Notes under the pieces: model-generated
Databases searched by the model: none
What the model was told of the DNA's origin: nothing
The model's input: only the letters and a program-made list of their open reading frames with translations
Part shown: positions 7,981 to 17,314 of the stretch, piece by piece
Layout: every line of letters begins with the position of its first letter
How positions within the stretch are numbered: position 1 is the stretch's first letter
From: Deltaproteobacteria bacterium
GTDB lineage: Bacteria > Desulfobacterota > Binatia > UBA1149 > SPBQ01
Length of the DNA: 64,000 bases
Direction: 5' to 3'
Assembly: GCA_029262375.1 (NCBI GenBank)
Contig: JAJCZM010000054.1
Location: 94,489-158,488, forward strand
Translations under genes and position numbers: made by a program

Positions 7981-10125
7981 ATGGGCAGAGCATTCGCCCT
8001 ATCACTTGCGATCTTAGGCACACTTCTCGTCGCCACCCCGCCGGCATCGGCCGGCCCGCTCGAGCGCGGTTACGTGGGACGAGCATGCGGTTTCGATATG
8101 AATCGAAACGGCATCATCGGCGAGGCGGCCGACTGCAACGTCTGCGACGGTACGACATCCGATCCCGACGGTGACGGCACCGCTGAGGATCTGATCTATG
8201 TGGACTGCGGCTCGGGCAACGACTCGTCGAGTTGCGGTAGCCCGGGCAGCCCGTGTCGTTCGCTGTCACACGCGATCAACAACCGTTCTGACGGCAACGG
8301 CGACGGTGCCGAAGACATCATCTGCTTCACCGGCGTTTGTAAGAACGAGCAGCACGTTCGATTGCCGTCGGGCCGTACTACCAAATATACGCGGCAGGCA
8401 TCCGGCAACGAAGTACGTGATTTCGAGTACCCGCGTGACCCCGCCATGATCGTGGGCTGGGACAAGGACAACGACGGCAATTATCCTCCGTTCGATAGCG
8501 ACGATACTTCCGTTCTCGACGGCGCCACGAATCGTCTGGATCGCGCATTTTCGGTGACTGACGTCCTGGGAACCGGTTACTTCGAGATGGGCCACTTCGA
8601 AGTCCGTGGGTACGGTACGACCACCAGCGCCAACAAATCCATCGGCTTCATGACGCTGGCGCATGGTGCCGATCACTTCTATGTCCACGATTTGGCCATG
8701 GACGACATCAATAGAGACAAGGCCAAGTGCAGCAACGTACAAACGTTCAACTCGCTGGCCGGCGGCGACACTTACCAGTACGTGGCGATTGAGAACATCG
8801 ATTGTGATCAGTGCGGCGGCTACTTCGTGCGCGGCGGTCAGGGGAAAGGTCCTACGGTTCAGGGGCCGTTGCGCATCAAGAACGTGACGTTCACGGTCCA
8901 TCCTTGCGACGACGGTGCGTGTACCGACAACGGCTGCCCCGGTCTTTCCGAGTTGTCGCTGCCGGCCGCTGATCTCATCAAGATGTGGGGCATGATCGAC
9001 GGCATCGAGATCCTCGACAACATCATGGACGGCAATCTGGGGGCCTGGAAGGCCTCGAACCGATCCAACGTCATCGGGATCGTTCCCAACGTCTGCTCAC
9101 GCGATTGGGACATCATCAACAACGCCCTCATCGACGTCAGAGTTGGTCTCAGTATCGAGCCGGATGACGGTGGATTCTGCTCCGGCGCACAGCCGAGTGA
9201 GCGAACGATCGACGATATCAACTTCAGCCGCAACTACGTGCGCTACACGAACGCGGCGTCGGAGTATTCGGAAACCGGTCGCATTCCGATCCAAGTTCAA
9301 TCCGGCAAGGACAAGAGTTTCGAAACCGTCACCAACGCGCGGTTCGCGAACAACTTCATCTCGTCTGCCGTCGGCTACAAGGCGTGTTTCTGGTCGTACA
9401 CAGGCTACGAGAAATCCTGCGGCTCTCACGGCGGCCAGATCCAGTTCGTCAACAATACCTGTGACGGCGACATCAGCAGCTCGAGCTACGCGGCGATCAT
9501 GATTGGCAAACCGGAAGGTAACAACAACTTCCCGACCTGCGCACACGACAATTATGTGATCCGGAACAACCTCATCTCGGGCACGAACGGCTCGCGCAAC
9601 GCGCGCTTCACGTACGCTCCTTCTTCATTGGTGATGGACAACAATCGCTACTCGGATAAAGGCACGTATACATGGAGGAACGGTAACGTTACCGAAAGCC
9701 TCTCGTCTTGGCAGTCGCAGTCCGGCGAGGACGCAAACTCGGTGGAGTGTGTCCCGTCGTACGTGAACAAGTCCGTGGGTGACCTCCACCTGACGACCGG
9801 TGATTCGTGCGCGCGTAACCAGGGCGCTTCGATCCCATCGTTGGTAGGTATCGACATCGATGACGGAGTCCGCCCAGCCGACGGTAGCTGGGATGTCGGT
9901 GCGGACGAAGTCGGCTCCGAAGGCGAAGGCGGCGGCGGCGTACCTCCGGATACCGGCGGCGGCGGTGGTACCGATCCTCCTCCAGATGGCGGCGGCGGCA
10001 CCGATCCTCCTCCGGATGGTGGCGGTGGTACCGATCCTCCTCCGGACGGCGGCGGTGGAACGCCCCCCCCGAGCCCGGGCCCCAGTGCGCCGCAGCTGCA
10101 GGAAGCAGTACCGCTGGCTAACTAA
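7981..10125 (+). CDS. Secreted right-handed parallel beta-helix protein
   Basis: I place the start at ATG 7981, preceded by GGAGG, because it opens a signal peptide (MGRAFALSLAILGTLLVATPPASA). The longer frame from 7813 has no such feature. The mature part (~690 residues) has an EF-hand-like DMNRNGIIGEAADC and DPDGDGTAEDL near its start. Asn-rich beta-helix rungs follow (RNNLISGTNGSRN, VMDNNRYSD). A C-terminal repeat of three PPPDGGGG units may act as a wall or matrix spacer. It stands alone on the plus strand inside the exopolysaccharide locus. Such folds bind or cleave acidic polysaccharides, so a matrix lyase or adhesin is plausible but unproven. No C-terminal sorting signal is visible. 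Confidence 0.75.
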   Translation: MGRAFALSLAILGTLLVATPPASAGPLERGYVGRACGFDMNRNGIIGEAADCNVCDGTTSDPDGDGTAEDLIYVDCGSGNDSSSCGSPGSPCRSLSHAINNRSDGNGDGAEDIICFTGVCKNEQHVRLPSGRTTKYTRQASGNEVRDFEYPRDPAMIVGWDKDNDGNYPPFDSDDTSVLDGATNRLDRAFSVTDVLGTGYFEMGHFEVRGYGTTTSANKSIGFMTLAHGADHFYVHDLAMDDINRDKAKCSNVQTFNSLAGGDTYQYVAIENIDCDQCGGYFVRGGQGKGPTVQGPLRIKNVTFTVHPCDDGACTDNGCPGLSELSLPAADLIKMWGMIDGIEILDNIMDGNLGAWKASNRSNVIGIVPNVCSRDWDIINNALIDVRVGLSIEPDDGGFCSGAQPSERTIDDINFSRNYVRYTNAASEYSETGRIPIQVQSGKDKSFETVTNARFANNFISSAVGYKACFWSYTGYEKSCGSHGGQIQFVNNTCDGDISSSSYAAIMIGKPEGNNNFPTCAHDNYVIRNNLISGTNGSRNARFTYAPSSLVMDNNRYSDKGTYTWRNGNVTESLSSWQSQSGEDANSVECVPSYVNKSVGDLHLTTGDSCARNQGASIPSLVGIDIDDGVRPADGSWDVGADEVGSEGEGGGGVPPDTGGGGGTDPPPDGGGGTDPPPDGGGGTDPPPDGGGGTPPPSPGPSAPQLQEAVPLAN

Positions 10126-10147
10126 GGCAACAGATTCCTAGGTAGAG

Positions 10148-10182
10148 AAACGCCGCAGCCCGAAAGGTTGCGGCGTTTTTCG
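10148..10182 (+). terminator. Rho-independent terminator
   Basis: The arms CGCCGCAGCC and GGTTGCGGCG form a 10-bp stem (one G-U) around a CGAAA loop, followed by TTTTT. It lies 23 bp after the beta-helix stop. A run of A on its left means it may also work, more weakly, for the convergent glycosyltransferase gene that ends at 10184. Confidence 0.9.
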
Positions 10183-10183
10183 T

Positions 10184-11293
10184 TCACGTGCCGGCGAGGC
10201 CGATGTAGAAGGCTTCCGTGCGGTCGGCGATGGCGTCCCAGTCGGGCTGCTCCAGCGCACGCGCGGCTGCTCTCTCGCGCATCTGCTCGCGGAGGGCAGG
10301 GTCGTTGATCAGGTTGCCGAGGTGGTTGCTCAGCTGCTCTACCGATCCGATCTCGCACAGTAGGCCGGCGTCACCGACGACCTCGCGGTTCTCAGGGATG
10401 TCCGTCGTGATGATGCAGCTGCCGTAGCTCACCGCTTCGAGCAGCGAGATCGACAACCCTTCCATCACGGACGGCAGTACGTAGGCGTAGTTGTTCGAGT
10501 GCAGCTCGCACATGGTTGCGCGATCAACGCTGCCCAGGAAACGCACGTCGGGCCATGCGGCTGCGCGGATCTTGTCGATATAGTCGTCGGAGTAGCTACT
10601 GCCGCCCGCGAGAACCAATGTTTTCTCGTTCGCATGCGGACGCATCGCCTCCAGCAGGACGTCGACATTCTTCTCCGGTGAGATGCGGCCTGCGTACAGG
10701 ACGAAGCTGTCTTTCTCCAGGCCATATTGCTGGCGAATAATGTTCGGTTCGACGCGTGTCACCGGCAATACGGCGTTCGGAATGACGTGAGGACGCTTCC
10801 CGTGTGTCGCTTCGTAGTAGTCCTGAAGCACGTGCGAGACGACGACGGTCTCGTTCGGGCAGCGCGCCGACGCCCACTCTCCGCACTGCAGTACGAAACG
10901 AGCGAACTTGCCCCACTTCGCGCGTTGCCAGTCCAGGCCGCGTACTGAAACTACGGTTTTCCTGCCTACCGCTCTCGGGAGCAGCGCAAGCGGCGCCGAA
11001 CCGATCGCGTGGTACTGGATGACATCGTAATCGCGGAACATGGCGTCGATCGTCGAAATGATGCTATGCGAGATCGTTTCGAAATGTTTGTTGTTGAGCG
11101 ATGGCAGTAGGCGGACGTGAATCCCGCGGTATGTCTCAACGTCGGGCGTGAAGTGCTTGCGACAGTACGCCGTGACTTCGTGCCCTCGCTCGGCCAATCG
11201 CGAGCCGATTTCTTCGTAGTACGTTTCGATACCGCTGTACGTCCCACCGACGCCGCGTGCACCGATGAAGGCTACTTTGAGAGGGCGACTCAC
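10184..11293 (-). CDS. Glycosyltransferase family 4
   Basis: A 369-residue GT4 enzyme. It begins VAFIGARGVGGTYSGIETYYEEI, the N-terminal signature of the WcaL/RfaB-like subgroup. It then has VVSVRGLDWQRAKWGKFA, FVLYAGRISPEKNVDVLLEAM in the donor domain, and VMEGLSISLLEAVSYGSCIIT as the E-x7-E motif. Its ATG overlaps the stop of the upstream polymerase gene as ATGA, so translation is coupled. It is the last gene of the first exopolysaccharide operon and ends at a shared terminator. Sugar specificity is unknown. Confidence 0.88.
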   Translation of the reverse strand: MSRPLKVAFIGARGVGGTYSGIETYYEEIGSRLAERGHEVTAYCRKHFTPDVETYRGIHVRLLPSLNNKHFETISHSIISTIDAMFRDYDVIQYHAIGSAPLALLPRAVGRKTVVSVRGLDWQRAKWGKFARFVLQCGEWASARCPNETVVVSHVLQDYYEATHGKRPHVIPNAVLPVTRVEPNIIRQQYGLEKDSFVLYAGRISPEKNVDVLLEAMRPHANEKTLVLAGGSSYSDDYIDKIRAAAWPDVRFLGSVDRATMCELHSNNYAYVLPSVMEGLSISLLEAVSYGSCIITTDIPENREVVGDAGLLCEIGSVEQLSNHLGNLINDPALREQMRERAAARALEQPDWDAIADRTEAFYIGLAGT

Positions 11294-12675
11294 GACGCGT
11301 CTCCGCTCTCGGGCGGCCCCAGAGGGAGCGGCGTGTTCGCCGGTTTCATTCGGCGTGGCGCCGGGCGCTGCGAGCGTGTCGGTGCGGTGCTCGGAGCGAC
11401 CGTCGTCGGGTGAATGGTTCTCGGGGCGATCACAGCCCTACATCCTATCAATGCGCAGAGGCTCCAGAAGATATTTTGCGTGTACGGCCCCACGATCGTC
11501 GTTTCGACGATATTGTGCACTAGGATTCCCGCAATCGTAGACGCGGCTGCCAATGCGAAAAGCCGGTCGTTGATCGAGGGGCCTGCGCGCGAGTAGACCT
11601 GAATACCGCGAAGGATCGAGCTGATGCCGAACAGCAGGTAGATCACGGCGACGGGTAGGCCGTGGATCAGCGCTAGCGAGATGTAGCCGTTATGCGGCGT
11701 GTTCCCCGTCCGGCTCAAAGACTCGTCTTTGTCGGTTCCGATACCGACCCAGGGGCTCTCGCGAAGCATCGCGATGAAGTGAGGCCAACGTGTCTGCATG
11801 CGCCACTGCATGTTGCCGTCGTCGGTTCCCTCGGTGGCGCTGAGCAGATGCTTGATCGACGGGCGGTCCAGAATGCCGGGGTTGGCGATCAGGAGAATTA
11901 CCACCAGTCCGACGCCGGCCCCCGCGTAGCGCAGCACTTTCGTCATCCCCGCGCCGCTGAGCATAAAGAAACCGAAGAACAGAGAGACTCCGGCCGCTGC
12001 GCCGACGAACGCGCCGCGCGATCCGCAGAACAGGAGGCCGCGGGCGACCAGCACGGCCGCGATGACGGCGAACTGCCAGCGTCGCTTACGCTGCTCGATA
12101 GCGACCAGCGCGATGGACAGAACGCAAGGCCCGACCAAACCGCCGCCAAGCGCGTTGCGACCCGCATACGGTCCGACGGCGTCGTTGCCGCCGTATCCCT
12201 GAACGATGGCCATCGACGCGGCCATCGCACCGCCGAGCAGTATCGCGGCAGTGACGTTGTCCAAGCGCCGTGCGTCGCTGTGAACCAGTACAAGCATGAG
12301 CGGATAGAAGAGGATCGGTCGCCAGCAGTAACGATAGAGCTGATAGGCGATGCGTACGGGGTCGCTCAGTCCCGGCTGATTGATTGGTGCCGACATGTAC
12401 GCGATCGACATGCACACGCCGAGTACCACCCAGATCTTGAACATCGGCCGTAGTTTTGCCCGCGTAGCGTCCGGCGGCGGTCGCAGCAGCGCGATGGCGA
12501 ATATGCTGAGTAGGATCAGGTCGGTGGGATCGAGTCGTACACCGGCGATCTGCCAGTCGCCCGCTCCAAACACGATGGACGGGAAATCGAGTAGCAGAAG
12601 CGCGTACGGGTGCATCCGCAGTGCGACGAATGCGACGATAGGAGCGACGATTGCGAGTACCGACCAGGGAAGCAT
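11290..12675 (-). CDS. O-antigen polymerase/ligase-like membrane protein (Wzy/WaaL family)
   Basis: I start this 461-residue protein at ATG 12675. The same frame stays open much further upstream, but there it only shadows the neighbouring glycosyltransferase. From MLPWSVLAIVAPIVAF on there are about 11-12 hydrophobic segments. A large periplasmic loop holds WRMQTRWPHFIAMLRESPWVGIGTD, the region that matches Wzy_C-type polymerases and ligases. SRTGNTPHNGYISLALIHGLP carries the conserved His. The family joins repeat units in the periplasm. Placement between two glycosyltransferases and the presence of Wzx, Wza and a chain-length protein favour a polymerase. It overlaps the next gene by ATGA. 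Confidence 0.85.
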   Translation of the reverse strand: MLPWSVLAIVAPIVAFVALRMHPYALLLLDFPSIVFGAGDWQIAGVRLDPTDLILLSIFAIALLRPPPDATRAKLRPMFKIWVVLGVCMSIAYMSAPINQPGLSDPVRIAYQLYRYCWRPILFYPLMLVLVHSDARRLDNVTAAILLGGAMAASMAIVQGYGGNDAVGPYAGRNALGGGLVGPCVLSIALVAIEQRKRRWQFAVIAAVLVARGLLFCGSRGAFVGAAAGVSLFFGFFMLSGAGMTKVLRYAGAGVGLVVILLIANPGILDRPSIKHLLSATEGTDDGNMQWRMQTRWPHFIAMLRESPWVGIGTDKDESLSRTGNTPHNGYISLALIHGLPVAVIYLLFGISSILRGIQVYSRAGPSINDRLFALAAASTIAGILVHNIVETTIVGPYTQNIFWSLCALIGCRAVIAPRTIHPTTVAPSTAPTRSQRPAPRRMKPANTPLPLGPPESGDAS

Positions 12676-12686
12676 CAAATTAGCGC

Positions 12687-13820
12687 TCAGGCGGCTCCGA
12701 GTTCGACCATTAGCCGTTCGCGTAGTTGCGCCGTGACGCTCGTCCACCTGTAGCGCTCGGCGACCGCGCGTGCACGCTCGGGTGTGAGCTGTGCGCGCCT
12801 GGCGGCGAACCCGCGGATGCCCTCCGCGATCGATTCGGGCGATGAGTCGGGGATCAGAAGGCCGTTTTCTCCTTCCGACACCGCGTCGATGGCGCCCCCC
12901 GCACGACTGCAGATCACGGGAACCCCGGAGGCGGACGCCTCCATGTATACGATGCCGAAGCCCTCGATGTCGCGATGCGTGGCTTTGGCCGCCAGGATGA
13001 AGAGATCGGCCTCGCGGTAACATGTGAGGAGATCCTCGTCGCTCAGGCGTCCGGCGAAACGTACGCGGTCTGCGATTCTCAACGTTCGCGCGTGTTGCTC
13101 GAGTCGGGCGCGGTCGTCGCCGTCTCCGACAACCGTGTATGAAACGTCGATATCGCCCGCGACTGCCGCGACGGCGTCGAGAACACCGTCTACGTTCTTG
13201 CGTGCGCTGTGTTGCGTGAGTCGAGTGACGGTGAGCAATCGCAGGTGCTGCTTGTCGTCTCGTTTCGCGTGGTCTTGGAAGAAGCGATCGTCGACGCCGG
13301 GTGGACAGATGGTGATCCGCGCCGCGGGAACGCTCATTGTCTGTTGGGCCAGCTCGGACGTGCGTGCGCTGTTCACGAAGAAATGCTGTACCCCACCGAT
13401 GTGCCGTCGAAGAGAGGCGCGCCTCAGCGACTTGCGAACGACCGCCATATACGGCCGCTTGATCCGCTCTATCCACGCGCTTCCATACGAAATCCAAGGA
13501 TTCAAGAAATCGCTACCGTGTAGATAGACGAAGAACGGTTTGTCGAGATGAGGTGCCAAAGGGATTAGGCCGCCGTTGAGCGCAAGCCACGCGTCTACGG
13601 GGGGCGCGGTCGCCAGCGCGCGTCGATCGTGCGCCAGATCGTCGGCGATGACGCGCCTGACTTGATACTGCGTGCGATCTTCATGCTCGTCGGTACGCGC
13701 GAAAACGGTAACGTCGGTGTTGTGTGCAAGTTCGTCAGCGAATCCGCGCGCCAACGTAGCCATGCCGCCCACGTTCGGCGGGAATTCGGGAGCAATGATG
13801 CCGAGTCTGGTCGGAGCCAT
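12687..13820 (-). CDS. Glycosyltransferase family 4
   Basis: The 377-residue protein starts LGIIAPEFPPNVGGMATLARG, a clear GT4 N-terminus. Its donor domain has RLTQHSARKNVDGVLDAVAAV, FAGRLSDEDLLTCYREADLFI and IEGFGIVYMEASASGVPVICS with the E-x7-E pair. It begins 3 bp after the sulfatase-like gene and ends 11 bp before the polymerase gene, so it belongs to the same operon. It probably adds a sugar to the repeat unit. Nothing in the sequence fixes the linkage. Confidence 0.88.
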   Translation of the reverse strand: MAPTRLGIIAPEFPPNVGGMATLARGFADELAHNTDVTVFARTDEHEDRTQYQVRRVIADDLAHDRRALATAPPVDAWLALNGGLIPLAPHLDKPFFVYLHGSDFLNPWISYGSAWIERIKRPYMAVVRKSLRRASLRRHIGGVQHFFVNSARTSELAQQTMSVPAARITICPPGVDDRFFQDHAKRDDKQHLRLLTVTRLTQHSARKNVDGVLDAVAAVAGDIDVSYTVVGDGDDRARLEQHARTLRIADRVRFAGRLSDEDLLTCYREADLFILAAKATHRDIEGFGIVYMEASASGVPVICSRAGGAIDAVSEGENGLLIPDSSPESIAEGIRGFAARRAQLTPERARAVAERYRWTSVTAQLRERLMVELGAA

Positions 13821-13823
13821 GGA

Positions 13824-15677
13824 CTAGTCTATGTATCCCAGCGCTTCGAGCTGCTTTCTGGTCGCGGGGTCTAACTGTTCCGCCGTTTTCGAGATTGTCT
13901 CGGCCGCCGCTGACGCACCGACGTGTTCTTCGAGCGCTGCAGAGAGGCGGGTGACTTGGTCGGGATGCTGGTCGGCGACGTTGCGGTGTTCCATCAGGTC
14001 GGTCTCGAGGTCGTAGAGTTCGGTGTCCTCAGCTTCGACGTCGTCGTCCGGTCGGATGACGAGTTTCCAACTATCCATCGCAATAGACGTCCAATGCTTT
14101 CGGCTCAGTTGACTGATCGCTATGCGATCGTCATCGACGACGCCGTGCAGATCGCGGCCGGCCATGGTATCGGGCAGCGCTTGTTCGGCGGCTGCGATGA
14201 TCGTTGGTGCGATGTCGAGCGTGCGTACGCGCTGACGCACTCGTGTCCCCCGGGCCGGAGCATTCACCGTCGCGGGGTAGCGTATGATCAGCGGCACGTG
14301 CAGAAGTTCCCGATGTAGGCTGTGCGAATGCCCCCAGCCGGCGTGGTCTCGAAACTCTTCGCCGTGGTCCGACGTCACGATGACCAAAGTGTTGTCGTCG
14401 AGTCCCATGGCGCTTACGCGATCGAGAACTTTCCCGATTTCCATGTCGTTGAAAGCAATCTCACCGTCGTACTGATCGACGATTGCCTGGAATTCTTCAT
14501 CGGAGACGCGTTCCTCGCCGGTACCCATCTTCACTAAGAGGCGCGTTTGTTCGCGCGTGCGCATGTCGCGCAGCTTGGCAAGAAAATCCACGTGGTCGTG
14601 CGGCGCGTTCTTGAACTTCGTGTCGTAGGGGGCAGGCGGGTCGTAGGGATGATGCGGGTCCAGGTAGTGGAGCCACAAGAAGAACGGAGCTCGTGTTTCT
14701 TCTTTGCTGGTTGCCGCGGCGTCGAGCCACTCGAGTGCCGCGTTCGTGATGTGCGACGCGTCTTTCCAATGGATACGCGCTTGTTCCGCATAAAACTCGC
14801 TCATACCGCTCGTTTGGTCGAAGTGCGAGAAGCCCTCGTCGAAACCCATCTGCTCTTTGAGCCAGACATTGCTGACGATCGCCGCGGTGTCGTAACCGGC
14901 GTTGTTCAACACCTCTGCGAGGGTGGGGAGCGAGTAGTGAATGTACTTGAGCGCCTTTCCGCCCAGGCTCGAGGGATACTGCGACGTGAGCATCGAGGCC
15001 ATCGACGGATGGGTGTTCGGTGCTTGACTGATCGAGCGTTCGTAGAGCACGCCGTCGGCCGCCAGTGCGTCGAGTCGAGCGCTCGTGTCTCGGCTATAGC
15101 CGTAGGCGCCAATGTGGTCGGCGCGCAGAGTATCGATCGTGATCAGAAGGATGTTCGGTGCATCGTCCGGTGCAACCGCGAGCGACGTAGAGGCTCCTCG
15201 AGCGATCAACGCAACGACCACCAGCGTAACCACAGCTGCGAGCGGGCGAACCGGTGAGTCCGTCGTGCGACGCCAGGTCAGCAGCGCGCCGGCGACGAAG
15301 GCGACTCCAACGACGGCGACTATACCGGCGTGAATCGAAGTGAACTTGAGTTGCTGGGTCATCACGTCCCAGACCACCGTGCGCGCGTTCAGTTCGTACC
15401 AGGCCATTGCTGCAAAGTAGGTCGCGATCGCCGCGAGGCTCGCGACGAGATCGCTGCGCGTCGCGCGGCCGACGAGAAGGCCGACGAGCGTTCCAGCGGC
15501 ACACCCTGCGACAGCCGTTGCTAGGAAACTCGGAGCAATGAAGGCATCGGCCAGCCCTCCGAGCGCGAGTGCATGCAGGCCGTGCGCCCAGTGACGGTCT
15601 ATGGCGAGTTCCGCGGCTGCACGAAATACGCCGGACAGCGCCAAGGCGGTCGCCAATGCCGATACGATCGTTCTCAT
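13824..15677 (-). CDS. Membrane-anchored sulfatase-fold hydrolase or transferase
   Basis: The first ~165 of 617 residues form about five membrane helices. The rest is an alkaline-phosphatase/sulfatase fold starting NILLITIDTLRADHIGAYGYSRDTS, with the metal Asp pair. Later come VIVTSDHGEEFRDHAGWGHS (metal Asp/His) and LHVPLIIRYP. The nucleophile region reads APNTHPSMASMLTS. The Cys/Ser needed for formylglycine is Thr and the following Arg is Met, so a classical sulfatase is unlikely. A Thr nucleophile suggests a phosphate-type hydrolase or transferase that modifies the polymer outside the cell. It lies in the operon upstream of a glycosyltransferase. Confidence 0.8.
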   Translation of the reverse strand: MRTIVSALATALALSGVFRAAAELAIDRHWAHGLHALALGGLADAFIAPSFLATAVAGCAAGTLVGLLVGRATRSDLVASLAAIATYFAAMAWYELNARTVVWDVMTQQLKFTSIHAGIVAVVGVAFVAGALLTWRRTTDSPVRPLAAVVTLVVVALIARGASTSLAVAPDDAPNILLITIDTLRADHIGAYGYSRDTSARLDALAADGVLYERSISQAPNTHPSMASMLTSQYPSSLGGKALKYIHYSLPTLAEVLNNAGYDTAAIVSNVWLKEQMGFDEGFSHFDQTSGMSEFYAEQARIHWKDASHITNAALEWLDAAATSKEETRAPFFLWLHYLDPHHPYDPPAPYDTKFKNAPHDHVDFLAKLRDMRTREQTRLLVKMGTGEERVSDEEFQAIVDQYDGEIAFNDMEIGKVLDRVSAMGLDDNTLVIVTSDHGEEFRDHAGWGHSHSLHRELLHVPLIIRYPATVNAPARGTRVRQRVRTLDIAPTIIAAAEQALPDTMAGRDLHGVVDDDRIAISQLSRKHWTSIAMDSWKLVIRPDDDVEAEDTELYDLETDLMEHRNVADQHPDQVTRLSAALEEHVGASAAAETISKTAEQLDPATRKQLEALGYID

Positions 15678-15781
15678 CGAGAAGCTCCTAAGCGCGGGTA
15701 CGACGAGGCCCCTGGCCCTGACCGGCTTGGTGGGCGGCTCGGGACACTGGGGACGCTGAGAGGGGCTGTGTCATCGTCGAA

Positions 15782-15817
15782 CTCGGGCACTATCGATTAT
15801 ATCGACCGATGCCCGAG
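15782..15817 (-). other. Stem-loop in the gap between transferase and sulfatase genes
   Basis: CTCGGGCA and TGCCCGAG form an 8-bp perfect stem around a 20-nt loop, in the 161-bp gap downstream of the polyprenyl transferase gene. There is no T-run, so it is not a standard terminator. It may protect the upstream part of the mRNA or act as a processing site, giving different expression of the two halves. Confidence 0.45.
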
Positions 15818-15838
15818 CGCGCGACGAAGTGTGAAGAA

Positions 15839-17269
15839 TCAGTATGCGCCGGTGCGTAGAAGAACGGCGGGGATCGTGCGTAGCAGGATCTTGAGGTCGA
15901 GAGACAGCGACCAGGTGTCGATGTACTCCATATCGGCCTTGATCCACTCATCGAACTCCGGCGTGCGGCTCGTGGCCTGCCACAGGCAGGTGATGCCGGG
16001 TTTCACGGCGAAGCGACGCTTATGCCACCGGATGTCCATCCGATTGACGTCACGCACCGGCAATGGACGCGGCCCGACCAGGCTCATGTCGTCCTTGAGG
16101 ACATTGAGGAGCTGTGGGAGTTCGTCGATGCTCGTGCGCCGCAGGAACTCACCGACGCGGGTGACACGTGGGTCGTTCTTGATCTTGAAGACGGGGCCGT
16201 CGGCTTCGTTCAAGTGCTCGACGTCGTCCTGCTGTACATGGGCATCCGAGACCATGGTCCGGAACTTCAGTGCCGTGAAGCGACGCCGATTGAGGCCGAC
16301 GCGCTCCTGGCGGAACAAGACGGGACCTGCGGAGTCGAACTTGATCGCCACGGCGACCAGCACGAACAGAGGGACGCAGGCCACGATGCCGACTGCGGCC
16401 AACATGATGTCGAGTCCGCGCTTGACGAGCAGGCCGAACGAATCGGGAGGTCCGCTCATGATCGAGAGCACCGGCTGACCGGCGACCTCGTCGACGATAA
16501 CGCGCGCCCAGTTCAGATCGGCGATACGCGTGAGCACGCGAACCATGATGCCCTGCTCTTCGCAATGGGAGATCAGTTCGCGGATCGAAGTGTCGGAGCC
16601 GTCGAGCGGTAGCACGATGAAGACCTCATCGAGGCCGCCGCGGTCGATGAGCGCGTCGATGCGGTCTTTGGCCTGGTTGATCTGTTCGATCGGGGACAGT
16701 CCGTCGTTTCGGCTCTTGGCCAACTCGATCGACTCGATCAGGCTGTAGCCGAGATCGCTGCGCTGCATCAGACTGGCGGCCGTTTCGGCGACGCCGGCTG
16801 AGTCACCGACGATGACTGCCGAGCGAAGGTTCATGCCGTGGCGTCGCAGTGACCGTGCGAAAGCACGGATCACGCGTCGCTCGATCGCGAGTGCGGCAAA
16901 CGTCATGCACATGAAGGCTACGAGGAACGTGGGCGTTGCGAATTCGTACTCGAGCAGCTGACCGGCCGGCCACACGGGTAGGGCGGCGATGGTTACCGCG
17001 ATGGCGAGCCGGCGCAGTTCACGTGCGGCCGGCGCGAGCCGGAATGACCGGTAGAGTCCCCAGCCTTTGAGCACGAAGTGCCAGGCTGCGGCGTATGCTG
17101 CAATGAAAATCGCGTTCTGTACCGTGATGCGTAGTTGGAGGACCCCGAGCCATTGATCGGGCTCGAGTCCACGCAACGTCATCGCGATTGCGAGGATGAA
17201 CGTCAGGCCCACGACCGTGAGGTCGCAAGTCTTCAGTAGGGTTAGAGTGGCTGTGCGTCGTTGGCTCAT
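15839..17269 (-). CDS. Undecaprenyl-phosphate sugar phosphotransferase (WcaJ/WbaP-like)
   Basis: This 476-residue protein is the probable initiating enzyme. It moves a sugar-1-phosphate onto undecaprenyl phosphate. It has four N-terminal helices, a CoA-binding-like Rossmann domain (SAVIVGDSAGVAETAASL), a fifth helix near residue 285 and the catalytic bacterial sugar transferase domain. The catalytic domain shows GPVLFRQERVGLN, FTALKFRTM, RRTSIDELPQLLNVLKDDMSLVGPRPLP and KPGITCLWQ. All family landmarks are present and the length is normal. It lies 45 bp downstream of the kinase-like gene. Confidence 0.92.
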   Translation of the reverse strand: MSQRRTATLTLLKTCDLTVVGLTFILAIAMTLRGLEPDQWLGVLQLRITVQNAIFIAAYAAAWHFVLKGWGLYRSFRLAPAARELRRLAIAVTIAALPVWPAGQLLEYEFATPTFLVAFMCMTFAALAIERRVIRAFARSLRRHGMNLRSAVIVGDSAGVAETAASLMQRSDLGYSLIESIELAKSRNDGLSPIEQINQAKDRIDALIDRGGLDEVFIVLPLDGSDTSIRELISHCEEQGIMVRVLTRIADLNWARVIVDEVAGQPVLSIMSGPPDSFGLLVKRGLDIMLAAVGIVACVPLFVLVAVAIKFDSAGPVLFRQERVGLNRRRFTALKFRTMVSDAHVQQDDVEHLNEADGPVFKIKNDPRVTRVGEFLRRTSIDELPQLLNVLKDDMSLVGPRPLPVRDVNRMDIRWHKRRFAVKPGITCLWQATSRTPEFDEWIKADMEYIDTWSLSLDLKILLRTIPAVLLRTGAY

Positions 17270-17314
17270 TGTCTCTTAGGTGGCCTCGGGTCTCGGTCGC
17301 AGCGGGCGTCTTGC

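Noticed and set aside
11290..13497. Single 735-residue protein
   Set aside because: Only the part from 12675 down looks like a membrane polymerase. The upstream part is the wrong-frame shadow of the glycosyltransferase at 12687-13820.
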